Shown one piece after another: positions 1-8,342 of a stretch of DNA of 64,000 nt. The notes beneath the pieces were generated by a model. The model was given only the letters and a program-made list of their open reading frames with translations. It was not told the DNA's origin and did not search any database. The position numbers and the translations under genes are program-made. Source of the DNA: Anabaena sp. PCC 7108 (GTDB taxonomy: Bacteria > Cyanobacteriota > Cyanobacteriia > Cyanobacteriales > Nostocaceae); the NCBI RefSeq assembly GCF_000332135.1, contig NZ_KB235896.1:4828356-4892355 (forward strand). Reading direction: 5' to 3'. Every line of letters begins with the position of its first letter. Positions within the stretch are counted from its first letter, which is position 1.

Positions 1-53
1 TCTGTTGATGGAATCGTAAGGTCCATCCGAGGGTTCGAATCCCTCCTTCTCCG
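1..53 (+). tRNA. tRNA-Ser, 3' part only (gene cut by the window edge)
   Basis: The T arm GAGGG-TTCGAAT-CCCTC and an acceptor 3' strand CTTCTCC followed by G are readable. A long variable arm (GATGGA paired with TCCATC) precedes the T arm, so this is a class II tRNA. A G discriminator base with a CTTCTCC acceptor strand fits tRNA-Ser rather than Leu or Tyr. The anticodon lies upstream of the window, so the isoacceptor cannot be named. CCA is not encoded. A run of five T follows at 54-58 and may act as a terminator. Confidence 0.85.
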
Positions 54-212
54 TTTTTAGCTAAGTAAAAATTAATAATTCTCTAGCACTAATACTTCAG
101 AAGAGGGATGCTATTATTTAGACTTTGGAGTCTGGATAGAATTGATCTGGATTTTTAACCTAGTTTTATCCTACTTTCAGGCTCCTGAACATCCCAGGAT
201 TGAGAGTTATCC

Positions 213-1535
213 ATGTCCAGAATTAGTGTTTCCCTAGTTTTAACTATAGCTACCGTAGCCAGTGGATTATTGATGGCTGCTTGTGATAATACCACCACAA
301 CTAACCCAACACCTCCAGGAACTACTGCTACCCCAGCAGCTAACTCAACTAGTACAACCGATAATGCTAAAGGGTTAAAAATTGGTAGTTTGTTACCAAC
401 AACTGGTGACTTAGCCTCTATTGGTCAGCAAATGGCTGGTTCCGTTCCCTTGCTTGTAGATACAGTCAACGCTTGCGGTGGTGTAAACGGAGAAAAAGTC
501 ACCTTAGTAGAAGTAGACGACCAAACCGACCCCAGAGCCGGTGCAGCTGGTATGACCAAATTAGCAACTGTAGATAAAGTCGCTGGTGTAGTTGGTTCCT
601 TTGCCAGTAGCGTTTCTACAGCGGCTGTTTCCGTAGCTGTACCCAATAAAGTTATGCTCGTTTCCCCTGGTAGCACCAGTCCCATTTTCACTGACAAAGC
701 CCAAAAAGGTGACTTTAAAGGCTTTTGGGCGCGGACTGCTCCCCCTGATACCTACCAAGCACTAGCTTTAGCCCAACTGGCTAAGAAAAAAGGATTTAAA
801 AGAGTTTCCACCGTTGTCATTAATAACGACTACGGGGTAGGTTTTGAAAAAGCATTTGTAAAAACCTTTGAAGAATTAGGTGGAACAGTAGTTAATAAAG
901 ATAAACCAGTCCGCTACGACCCCAAAGCCCAAACATTTGATACTGAAGCAGGTGCTACTTTTGCTGGTAAACCCGACGCAGTACTGGCTGTGATGTACGC
1001 TGAAACGGGAAGTTTATTCCTCAAAGCAGCTTATCAGCAAGGTGTAGCAAAAGGAGTACAAATTATGCTCACAGATGGAGTGAAATCAGATACTTTTCCT
1101 GAGCAAGTTGGTAAAAGTGCTGACGGAAAATATCTGTTATCAGGAGCTATTGGTACAGTTCCTGGTTCTGATGGTAAAGCATTAGCAGCTTTTAAAAAGC
1201 TGTGGCAAGAGAAAAAAGGCGGTGTACCAGGAGAATACGCACCTCAAGCTTGGGATGCTGCTGCTTTGTTAACATTGGCAGCACAAGCTGCTAAAGAAAA
1301 TACAGGCGTTGGTATTGCGGGAAAAATCCGTGAAGTAGCTAATGGAACGGGTACAGAAGTAACTGATGTCTGTGAGGGATTGAAGTTACTAAAAGAGGGT
1401 AAAAAGATTAACTACCAAGGAGCCAGTGGCAATGTAGATGTTGATGCTAATGGCGATGTTCTTGGTGTTTATGATGTTTGGACTGTCGGAGACGACGGCA
1501 AAATCAAAGTGATTGATAAAGTTAGTCCCAAGTAG
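213..1535 (+). CDS. ABC transporter substrate-binding lipoprotein, branched-chain/neutral amino acid type (NatB-like)
   Basis: The 440-residue protein starts with a lipoprotein signal peptide ending in the lipobox LMAAC (Cys24), followed by a Thr/Pro/Asn-rich linker (about 25-50). The periplasmic ligand-binding fold follows, opening with KIGSLLPTTGDLASIGQQM, typical of Leu/Ile/Val-binding type I periplasmic proteins. Length and architecture match the NatB/LivJ-like binding proteins that feed the cyanobacterial neutral amino acid transporter NatABCDE. No permease or ATPase gene is adjacent, which fits the scattered nat genes known from Anabaena. It probably captures hydrophobic amino acids, including those leaking from the cell. 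The ligand is inferred from family. A low-complexity repeat starts right after the stop codon. Confidence 0.85.
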   Translation: MSRISVSLVLTIATVASGLLMAACDNTTTTNPTPPGTTATPAANSTSTTDNAKGLKIGSLLPTTGDLASIGQQMAGSVPLLVDTVNACGGVNGEKVTLVEVDDQTDPRAGAAGMTKLATVDKVAGVVGSFASSVSTAAVSVAVPNKVMLVSPGSTSPIFTDKAQKGDFKGFWARTAPPDTYQALALAQLAKKKGFKRVSTVVINNDYGVGFEKAFVKTFEELGGTVVNKDKPVRYDPKAQTFDTEAGATFAGKPDAVLAVMYAETGSLFLKAAYQQGVAKGVQIMLTDGVKSDTFPEQVGKSADGKYLLSGAIGTVPGSDGKALAAFKKLWQEKKGGVPGEYAPQAWDAAALLTLAAQAAKENTGVGIAGKIREVANGTGTEVTDVCEGLKLLKEGKKINYQGASGNVDVDANGDVLGVYDVWTVGDDGKIKVIDKVSPK

Positions 1536-1755
1536 TTGGGGAGGCAGGGGAGACGCGGTGACGCGGAGATGGGGAGATGGGGAGACGCGGTGAGAAAGAG
1601 ATGGGGAGACGCGGTGAGAAAGAGAGATTGCCTTCTGAGAGTCAACTCCTTCCCCCTATCCCCGTGTCTTCTTTTTCCATATCTCCCCGCGTCCCCGTGT
1701 CCCCGTGTCTCCGTGTCCCCGCGTCCCCGTGTCCCTGTTCCCCGTTCCCTTTTAA
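1536..1755. repeat. GGGGAGACGCGG-type degenerate tandem repeat between convergent genes
   Basis: The stretch is built from GGGGAGACGCGGTGA / GAGATGGGGAGA units in the first half and the reverse-complement flavour CCCCGTGTCCCCGCGTC in the second half, so it could fold back on itself. Both strands stay open in several frames because the repeat lacks stop codons; no gene is called. Related repeats occur here at 22699-22762, 34229-34425, 36634-36700 and 56563-56616. It begins next to the stop of the upstream lipoprotein gene. Confidence 0.8.
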
Positions 1756-2661
1756 TTAAAATCCGCTAAAGTTGTAACCGACTCCTAACAAAAGACCGAC
1801 ATCAGTTTGATTAAAAAATCCTGCATTGATAGAGGCTGTGGCAGTAAAGCGACTATTTAGAGGTACATCAATACCACCAGTTACTAATACAGCCGTTTCT
1901 GAATTATCACCAGTTTGAATGGCTGCACCGACTCCTACATAAGGAGCAATTGCTAGGGATTCAGAAAATGGATCTCCACCTGCGGACTGGAAGGAGAAGT
2001 CGTAAGTGATGGGAATGAGAAATAGGGTATTATCTCCTAATATCACTGATGGTCTTACTGAAAAAGACTTTGTCACACCAACTTTGCTGATGATGGCGAA
2101 GTTACCATCGCCCAAAGCTGAATCTCCACCACTTACACCAATATTGGCACCTACTCCAAGATAGCTACTACCACCACGGGTTGATCTTCCTACATCAATA
2201 TCTGATTGTGCAATTTGATTTGGCTGTGCGACTTGAGCCACAGATGGAGGGGAAGTAGACTCAGAAGCTACATCTGTCAGTATCATGGATGAGGTGGCAA
2301 CTGTACCTGGGACGGGTATAATTGTCCGACTGGGTGTTTTTTCTGTAGCTGCGTTGGGAAACTGCTGTATTTCAGCAAAGGTCGAATCTGTGGATTCAGC
2401 GCTCACTTGGCTGTCTGGAATGATCTTGGCAGCAAGCTCAGTTGCTCCTGTTTCCGAGACAGGTATTATGTCTGTAGTGGTGTTGGCGAGCGCTGGTACT
2501 TTGGTCAAAGTGGCTGCTGTGGGTTCTGCACTCACTTGGTTGTCAGGCATTACAGGATCAATAGGCTGTGGTGTCTGAGCATTTGCGGATAGGCTGCTAC
2601 CTAAAACTGCAAGGGCGGCTAGACTTGGTAAGCACAAAAGATTTTTACGCAAAAACATCAT
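1756..2661 (-). CDS. secreted protein with a beta-strand-rich, barrel-like C-terminal half
   Basis: From the ATG at 2661 the protein has about 301 residues. This start is preferred because AGGAG lies about 10 nt upstream; an in-frame ATG four codons earlier is too close to it. A signal peptide ends near SANAQ. Residues about 30-150 are Thr/Pro/Ala-rich and contain an internal duplication around PDNQVSAE / PDSQVSAE. The rest alternates Gly and hydrophobic residues (YLGVGANIGVSGGDSALGD, GINAGFF-like strands) and ends in an aromatic residue (GVGYNFSGF), as outer-membrane beta-barrels do. I recognise no specific family. A role as a small outer-membrane or periplasmic protein is inferred. It is convergent with the NatB-like gene across a repeat. 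Confidence 0.65.
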   Translation of the reverse strand: MMFLRKNLLCLPSLAALAVLGSSLSANAQTPQPIDPVMPDNQVSAEPTAATLTKVPALANTTTDIIPVSETGATELAAKIIPDSQVSAESTDSTFAEIQQFPNAATEKTPSRTIIPVPGTVATSSMILTDVASESTSPPSVAQVAQPNQIAQSDIDVGRSTRGGSSYLGVGANIGVSGGDSALGDGNFAIISKVGVTKSFSVRPSVILGDNTLFLIPITYDFSFQSAGGDPFSESLAIAPYVGVGAAIQTGDNSETAVLVTGGIDVPLNSRFTATASINAGFFNQTDVGLLLGVGYNFSGF

Positions 2662-3349
2662 ATTCACATTCACTCCTACAAGAACCTACAATAATTATGG
2701 CAAAAAGGGATTCTGTTGGTTTAATTCAACAAATTTGAGCAATACTCAACATTTAACATCAAAAAATCGATTTTTACATCTTTAATTTGACATATGCACT
2801 GCGGATTTTAGAGCAACCTATTGAATTATAAGTAGCTTGGCGCAATTAAATATAAAATCTCGCTTCCAAACCTCTCACGCCAGTTGCTACAACGGGGGTT
2901 AGGTCTATCTTATATTTTTTAACGCCCACCTGACTTGAAAATAAGACCCCACCCCTAACCCCTCCCCGCTGTTTCGTGGAGGGGAATAAGAAGTTTTTTT
3001 TCATGTGTTCTGGTGTACACAGTTCATGATGGCTACTTAAGTACTCCGACAGCAAGCCCTAAATATATTCTTTCCTTGTTACGAGTCTCCGGCAATGAAT
3101 TTAATTTTCGGCGTTGCATAATTGCGGGATGATTTGAGAATATGCATCAATATATAATCACCGCGTCTGGAGTGTCCCCGCGTCCCCGCGTCAGCCTCAA
3201 TCATCCCCTTATTCAGCAACGCCTAATTTTGCATTAGTCCACGCAGGCGGACTGAGTTTGTGTAATAGCTAAATTTTACGAAGTTAGTATAAAATTACGA
3301 TAGTTTTATAAATTAAATAGGATTGCTACCTACATTCCAGCTAGGCAAA
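2662..3349. other. intergenic region between divergent genes, no gene seen
   Basis: About 690 bases are AT-rich and without a convincing gene. A hairpin-forming repeat lies at 2959-2984 (CCCCTCC paired with GGAGGGG) with a T run at 2994-3000, and a short GC-rich CCCCGCGTC repeat at about 3175-3195. An open frame on the minus strand (2846-3055) is made of these repeats. Confidence 0.6.
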
Positions 3350-5389
3350 ATGAAAAATAATGCTTTATCCACTTGCTTGTATGCGATCGCTTCAAAACTC
3401 TATTCTCAAAAGTTTTCTGTCATCTTTATCTCTATTCTGGCAATTATTCTGATTATATTTTCCCTAAAGACCAACCCCATCAAACAAGGGGATGGATATG
3501 AATATGCTTTAATACTCCAAAGTTTTTTTAATCACTTCAGTCCAGATATTCGAGAAATAGATATCACCAGTCTTCTTAAAATCGTTGATAATCAACCTAG
3601 TTCCTACGATGTTAAAGTAGTCCAAGGAATCCTGGAAGCCTTTAGAAATGGCGAAAATGAAATTTATCTAGGAATTATCAAATCTAGCCGTGGAGAGTAT
3701 TTTGGATACCATTTTTGGCTATATCCATTGATAAACTTGCCAGCTAAAGCAGTTCTGGCTGTTTTTAGACTTAATGAACTCAAGGCATTTCAGTTAAATA
3801 ACTCGCTATTAATCAGTATTACCCTAGGTTATGTTTTACTGTTCTCAAAACAGTCTCCTTTTGTAAAATGGGTGATTGCACTACTTTATTTATTAGGTTG
3901 TAGCTTCTTTTATCTCCAATGGCCGCACCCGGAAGTTTTCATCGCCGCAATGATTTTAATTTCAGGATGTGCTTTTCTTGATCAACGGTTTTATGTAGCG
4001 GCTATGGCTGCAACTTTAGCAACTTTACAAAATCCATCTGTAGTTTTTCTTTTAGCCTCTATTCTGATATTCTTTCTAGTTAAAAATTCAAATTCAGACA
4101 CTCTCAAGCATCCTTTAATGTTTATCAAAAAACATATTTGGATGGGGATTATTTCTGTGTTTATATTTTTACCATACGGATTTTATTACTATCACTATCA
4201 AATACCTAATTTGATTGTTAAACGAGGTTTTGTTAATCCTAAATTGATTAGCTGGGAACGGTTTATGTCCACGCTTTTTGACTTAAATCAGGGATTAATT
4301 GTTGGTTTCCCCGGCATCATGATTGGTGTGTTTACGCTGCTGGTATATCGTCTCATTCTAGCTGTAGTCAAAAAGAAACGACCAAATATTCATAAATCCG
4401 ACATTTTGTTAGTGGCATTTGTATTAATGCTTCAGCCGACATTAAGTCAAACAAATTGGAATCATGGGCAAGAAATCTTCAGTCGATATACCTTCTGGGC
4501 TGGAATGGCATTGATTGTCTGGCTAGGTTCTAATCTAGACGAAGTAAAAAGTTTCCTTAAATATTCCCTTTTACCTGTAGTTGTCTTATTACAAATTGTT
4601 CCCAACGAGATTTTTTTTAGACATCCTAGTGATGGACATTATGTGAAGATGAAATCTCAAGCTGCCTGGATTTTATCTAATTTTCCTACTTGGTACAATC
4701 CAGAACCAGAAATTTTTTCGGAACGGGTGAGAGAATATGAGCAATTTGGTGAAACTATCGCTCCTAATCGACTAGATTCTCCTTTCATTTATGTAGATGA
4801 AAATGGTTTGATTAGAAAAATTCTCATCCATCAAGATTTTGTAAAGCAAACTCAAGAACGTCTTTGTGGAACTGGTGGAAAACTGCTAAATTCAGGTTCA
4901 CAAGATTCAATAGAAAAGTTACTGACAAATATTTCTTTTAATCGTCAAGATTGGGGTTATATTAATGGCAGTTTTCAATGTGCTACACCATTGAGCATAA
5001 ATTTTACTGAAGATGGTAACTCTCGTAATTTCACTCGTCAAGGTTGGGGAAAACCTGAAACAGATGGAAGATTGATCAAGTCTCAGGAAGCAAGATTTAT
5101 TCTCCCTCTCGCTAGTCAGAAATTAGGTGATGTGAATTTGACAGCAGGGATAAAAAACCTTTCAGTAAATCAGAACTTACCCATTAAATTGGAAGTGATT
5201 GTCAATGGTATTACTGTCAATCAATGGACTTTGAATACTTCTAATCAGATTGTTGAATATCAGACAATAATTCCCGCCAAAGTATTACAAGTTAAGTCTC
5301 CAACATCTATGAGTTTTCGTCTTGTAGGAGAATCAAAAAAGTCTTCCAAATCTATCAATTTAAAAATTATCACAGTTAAAATAGATTAG
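3350..5389 (+). CDS. polytopic membrane protein, probable GT-C-type glycosyltransferase
   Basis: The ATG at 3350 gives 679 residues; the frame is open nine codons further up only from a TTG. The first ~420 residues are strongly hydrophobic with around ten predicted membrane segments (FSVIFISILAIILIIFSL is the first). The first extracytoplasmic loop holds acidic residues (QGDGYEYALILQSFF), where GT-C enzymes carry their catalytic Asp. The C-terminal ~250 residues are soluble and beta-rich, like the periplasmic domains of GT-C enzymes. GT-C/GT39-like enzymes move a sugar from a polyprenyl phosphate to an acceptor outside the cytoplasmic membrane. Substrate and acceptor cannot be told. A second GT-C-like gene lies in opposite orientation 226 bp away. 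Confidence 0.55.
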   Translation: MKNNALSTCLYAIASKLYSQKFSVIFISILAIILIIFSLKTNPIKQGDGYEYALILQSFFNHFSPDIREIDITSLLKIVDNQPSSYDVKVVQGILEAFRNGENEIYLGIIKSSRGEYFGYHFWLYPLINLPAKAVLAVFRLNELKAFQLNNSLLISITLGYVLLFSKQSPFVKWVIALLYLLGCSFFYLQWPHPEVFIAAMILISGCAFLDQRFYVAAMAATLATLQNPSVVFLLASILIFFLVKNSNSDTLKHPLMFIKKHIWMGIISVFIFLPYGFYYYHYQIPNLIVKRGFVNPKLISWERFMSTLFDLNQGLIVGFPGIMIGVFTLLVYRLILAVVKKKRPNIHKSDILLVAFVLMLQPTLSQTNWNHGQEIFSRYTFWAGMALIVWLGSNLDEVKSFLKYSLLPVVVLLQIVPNEIFFRHPSDGHYVKMKSQAAWILSNFPTWYNPEPEIFSERVREYEQFGETIAPNRLDSPFIYVDENGLIRKILIHQDFVKQTQERLCGTGGKLLNSGSQDSIEKLLTNISFNRQDWGYINGSFQCATPLSINFTEDGNSRNFTRQGWGKPETDGRLIKSQEARFILPLASQKLGDVNLTAGIKNLSVNQNLPIKLEVIVNGITVNQWTLNTSNQIVEYQTIIPAKVLQVKSPTSMSFRLVGESKKSSKSINLKIITVKID

Positions 5390-5422
5390 GTAATTCCTCA
5401 AATGTTATAATGCCATGATGGC

Positions 5423-5601
5423 TTAGAGGATGTTTGAAAAGTATTATATTTAACACCAAAATATTGAAACCTAACACCTAACCCCTTCTCTAGTAGGGAA
5501 GGGGAAGAGGAAAACAAGGGTTTCAAAGTCTCTCTCCTATTAGGAGAGAGATTTAGAGAAAGGTTTTTAGTAAACTTTTAGACTTTTCAAACAACCTCTT
5601 A
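5423..5601. mobile_element. MITE of 173 bp (5426-5598) with 17-bp terminal inverted repeats and TTA target duplication
   Basis: The left end GAGGATGTTTGAAAAGT (5426-5442) and the right end ACTTTTCAAACAACCTC (5582-5598) are inverted copies with a single mismatch. Both are flanked by TTA (5423-5425 and 5599-5601), a likely target-site duplication. There is no open frame inside. The interior has an inner palindrome CTCTCTCC-TATTA... GGAGAGAG at about 5531-5551 and a CCCCTTC/GAAGGGG pair at about 5474-5500. The element lies between convergent glycosyltransferase genes. The parent transposase is not in the window. Confidence 0.8.
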
Positions 5602-5615
5602 AAGACTGTCATGAA

Positions 5616-7274
5616 TTAACTCTTTTTTTCTAGTTGCCAAAATTTAACGACGCTGTAGAAAGTAGGATCATAATATCGTCTCCAAGTATATTCTTTTTCA
5701 ACATCAAAGTTAGAATTTATCTTCATGACATAATCTAAAAGAGATGAACTATCGACGTTATGACTTAAGACAAAAACATTCTGATAATTATCGATAATAG
5801 TAGGTTCTAACTCAAATACTTCAGAATTAAGTTGTTTTTTCTTTGTTGGATACAAAAAGTCAAATTCACCTTTTAAATTATAACTTAGATCAAAAGGTAA
5901 GATTCCTTGACATATCACCAGCGAATTTTTATTTATATTAATAATTTTGGCAACTTTAGGAATATCAAAGCTACTAAGTTTAATCCACCAAGCGTCAGTT
6001 TGAGATGAAATTATACAGGAAACTATTGATATGGAAATTAATAAAGAAACGGCTAATTTCCAGAATTTTCTCCACATTTCCTTAGTATCAACCTTAAATA
6101 TTCTGATGACAATTAAATGAGCAACAGCAATTTGGATGCCCAAATAGGCAGGTATCAAGTATCTAGAAACTGCTGATCTCTTTCCTCCTGAAATGATATC
6201 TAATAGTGATAGAGGTAATACATTAAAAAGAATGAGAATAATAATAAAAGACCATGTTTGTTTTTTAGTGTGGCGAATTAGAAAATATAAGGAGTAGAGT
6301 ACAAGTATCAATATTATTGCCATACCTAAATATGACAATAAATCAAAATATATAAAAGAATAATTAAAATCAAAAAATAGACGACTAATATTCAATAACC
6401 AAGCTTTCACAAGTGATTTAATAGGAACAGCACCAGTTAACCATGATGTCATTCCTTGAGCAGATGATAAGTTATGCACTAACATAATTACCCAAGGACA
6501 AAATAACACCAGGCTAATCAGAGAACTTATCGCATAATTGAAGATAATTTTAGGTAGGCGGAAACTTTTATTAAATAGAATATACACACCATGAGCTATG
6601 GCGACTAATACAATATAAAGATGTGTGTAAAGTCCTAGGGTCAAGCTAAGAGTATATATAGCCCAATCGAATCTTTTACCAGATTGAATTGCTTTCAAAA
6701 ATGCAGCACTTGATAATAAAATCAAGGCTGTTAGCCAACTATATGGACGTGCTTCTTGAGCATACAAAACATGGAAAGGAGAAACGGCTATTATTATGAC
6801 CGCACACCAACTAATCATAGGGGATTTAAATAATAATTGAGAAAGCCAATAAATCCCAGGGAATGTTAATAGGCTAACTAGTGCCGATACACTACGGGTG
6901 ACGGCGACTGAATCACCCAGTAATCTGACCCATGTTTGTACTGCGATGAAATAAAGGGGTGTAAGTTGAGCTTCTTCTTTTGAGAGACCATTTAATAGTC
7001 CCTGCAAACCTTTTTCTGGTTGAAATCGTTGGTATTTCTGTAAATCTTCTAATGTGAAGACTTTGTTAGAAATAGTTTTTTGCTTCAGTTCTGTCAGCGC
7101 TTCTTGATAAGTGTAGCCTGATACTCTCAGAGATGTATAAGTTTCATCAAACCAAAATACTTTTTTGTCAATATTCACAAATCGGAAGAATATTCCTAAT
7201 GCCAAAATAGTAACTATTAAAAGTTTAATAATGTTATCCGGCTTAATTTGCTCAAAATAATTAGAATTTGACAT
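5616..7274 (-). CDS. glycosyltransferase family 39 / ArnT-PMT-like membrane protein
   Basis: The 552-residue protein has an N-terminal membrane segment, then a first loop with FWFDETYTSLRVSGYTYQEAL; the D-E pair there is the catalytic-site signature of GT39/PMT-type enzymes. Roughly ten more hydrophobic segments follow, and a soluble C-terminal domain of about 130 residues ends the chain. YAQEARPYSWLTALILLSS is a motif common in this bacterial GT39 subgroup. It probably transfers a sugar from a polyprenyl-phosphate carrier to an extracytoplasmic acceptor. It is the last gene of a four-gene minus-strand cluster, 87 bp after the four-TM transporter-like gene, so a polyprenyl-phosphate pentose made and flipped by the upstream genes is a plausible donor (inference). 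Confidence 0.75.
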   Translation of the reverse strand: MSNSNYFEQIKPDNIIKLLIVTILALGIFFRFVNIDKKVFWFDETYTSLRVSGYTYQEALTELKQKTISNKVFTLEDLQKYQRFQPEKGLQGLLNGLSKEEAQLTPLYFIAVQTWVRLLGDSVAVTRSVSALVSLLTFPGIYWLSQLLFKSPMISWCAVIIIAVSPFHVLYAQEARPYSWLTALILLSSAAFLKAIQSGKRFDWAIYTLSLTLGLYTHLYIVLVAIAHGVYILFNKSFRLPKIIFNYAISSLISLVLFCPWVIMLVHNLSSAQGMTSWLTGAVPIKSLVKAWLLNISRLFFDFNYSFIYFDLLSYLGMAIILILVLYSLYFLIRHTKKQTWSFIIILILFNVLPLSLLDIISGGKRSAVSRYLIPAYLGIQIAVAHLIVIRIFKVDTKEMWRKFWKLAVSLLISISIVSCIISSQTDAWWIKLSSFDIPKVAKIININKNSLVICQGILPFDLSYNLKGEFDFLYPTKKKQLNSEVFELEPTIIDNYQNVFVLSHNVDSSSLLDYVMKINSNFDVEKEYTWRRYYDPTFYSVVKFWQLEKKS

Positions 7275-7361
7275 AACTGTTGAGATTTATAAAAAGTGAT
7301 GATGTACTTTGTCAGATCAATAAGATTAATATTTAGTTAGCATTAAAGTATGACTTAAGCT

Positions 7362-7694
7362 TTATTTCTTGAAAAGAATAGCCCAAATACCAGTTAATAT
7401 TAACCCTATTCCTATTCCATGAGTCATTGATATTTTTTCTTGAAAAATTACAGCACTAACAAGTGTTGTTGCTAAAATTGTCATTCCTATGACGACGGGA
7501 TAAGCAAAGGATAAATTAAATTTAGACAAAACTGCGATATAAAAAACTGTGCTGAGACCGTAAGTTAAAATCCCCCCAATTAAATAGATATTTAATGGAT
7601 TTTGTCCTGCTCCTAATTTTAATAAACTTTGGGCAATTGTGTTGAGAATCACGGTAATTAAAATTAGGACAAATAACATAAATTGATTATTCAT
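7362..7694 (-). CDS. small four-TM SMR/EamA-type transporter, possible lipid-linked sugar flippase
   Basis: The 110 residues form four hydrophobic helices. The first contains the polar motif NTIAQSLLKLGA and the last ends ILTGIWAILFKK, as in small multidrug resistance / DMT proteins. The glutamate in helix 1 used by drug-exporting EmrE-like proteins is not evident. That favours the ArnE/ArnF-like branch, which moves undecaprenyl-phosphate-linked sugars. It sits between a HAD phosphatase and a GT39 glycosyltransferase with gaps of 36 and 87 bp. Export of a polyprenyl-phosphate sugar is inferred from this context and not shown by sequence alone. Confidence 0.7.
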   Translation of the reverse strand: MNNQFMLFVLILITVILNTIAQSLLKLGAGQNPLNIYLIGGILTYGLSTVFYIAVLSKFNLSFAYPVVIGMTILATTLVSAVIFQEKISMTHGIGIGLILTGIWAILFKK

Positions 7695-7730
7695 ATTTAA
7701 CCTTAAATAGTGGTTTATAAAAAAATGCTT

Positions 7731-8300
7731 TTAATTTAATCTGAATTTATCATACCCACGATAATCATTAAATTTTTCTAGTTCGCTATGATTTGGATAA
7801 GGTTTCTGTACCCATTTACCAGCGATTTTTTCCCACCATCGGGGTGGATGAGGTAATGTGGCAACTTGAAGACAGGAACACCCACAAAGCCATGATCCTA
7901 AAACATCTGTATGCAAGCTATCACCAATGACTATTACTTGTTTTGTCTGTAACTGCATCTTAGCCATTGCTTGTTTAAATGCCTTAGGAAAAGGTTTTTT
8001 AGCTGGACTAATAGCTGGTATATTTAAACGTTCACACCAATATTTAACGCGATAGGCACGTTTACCATTGGAAAGGATAAAAAAATTTAATCCTGCTAAT
8101 TTTGCCTGTGTTAACCAATCTTCGGCTAGAGGAGATAGATAACGATCATCTTCAGAAATAATGGTGTTATCTAAATCAAGGATAATTCCTCTAATGCCAG
8201 ATTTAGTTAGTGAATTAATATTAATTTGTGCTAGTTTATATACTTGTTGTGATAGTAGGCTTGTGGATGTTTTTGGAAATAGATCCCGAAAATTTATCAT
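7731..8300 (-). CDS. YqeG-like HAD-superfamily phosphatase
   Basis: The 189-residue protein carries HAD motif I as ILDLDNTI (D-x-D-N-T), motif II as FFILSNG (Ser), a Lys in KKPFPKAF (motif III) and motif IV as GDSLHTDVLG. This is the order seen in the YqeG subfamily of HAD IIIA phosphatases. Family members are cytoplasmic phosphatases with poorly known substrates. It lies 42 bp downstream of a UbiA-family phosphoribosyl/prenyl transferase. In mycobacteria a phosphatase acts after that enzyme to make decaprenyl-phosphoryl-ribose, so removal of the 5-phosphate from such a lipid is a reasonable hypothesis. The mycobacterial enzyme belongs to a different phosphatase family. Confidence 0.8.
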   Translation of the reverse strand: MINFRDLFPKTSTSLLSQQVYKLAQININSLTKSGIRGIILDLDNTIISEDDRYLSPLAEDWLTQAKLAGLNFFILSNGKRAYRVKYWCERLNIPAISPAKKPFPKAFKQAMAKMQLQTKQVIVIGDSLHTDVLGSWLCGCSCLQVATLPHPPRWWEKIAGKWVQKPYPNHSELEKFNDYRGYDKFRLN

Positions 8301-8342
8301 TTGTAAATGCCTAATAATTTACTATTAAAAAGTGGTTCATAT

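Noticed and set aside
1536-1769. Open frames of 60-77 codons in the GC-rich repeat after the NatB-like gene
   Set aside because: The repeat unit simply lacks stop codons in several frames on both strands.
2846-3055. Minus-strand open frame of 69 codons
   Set aside because: It runs through a CCCCTCC/GGAGGGG hairpin repeat and has no ribosome site; the peptide is repeat-derived.
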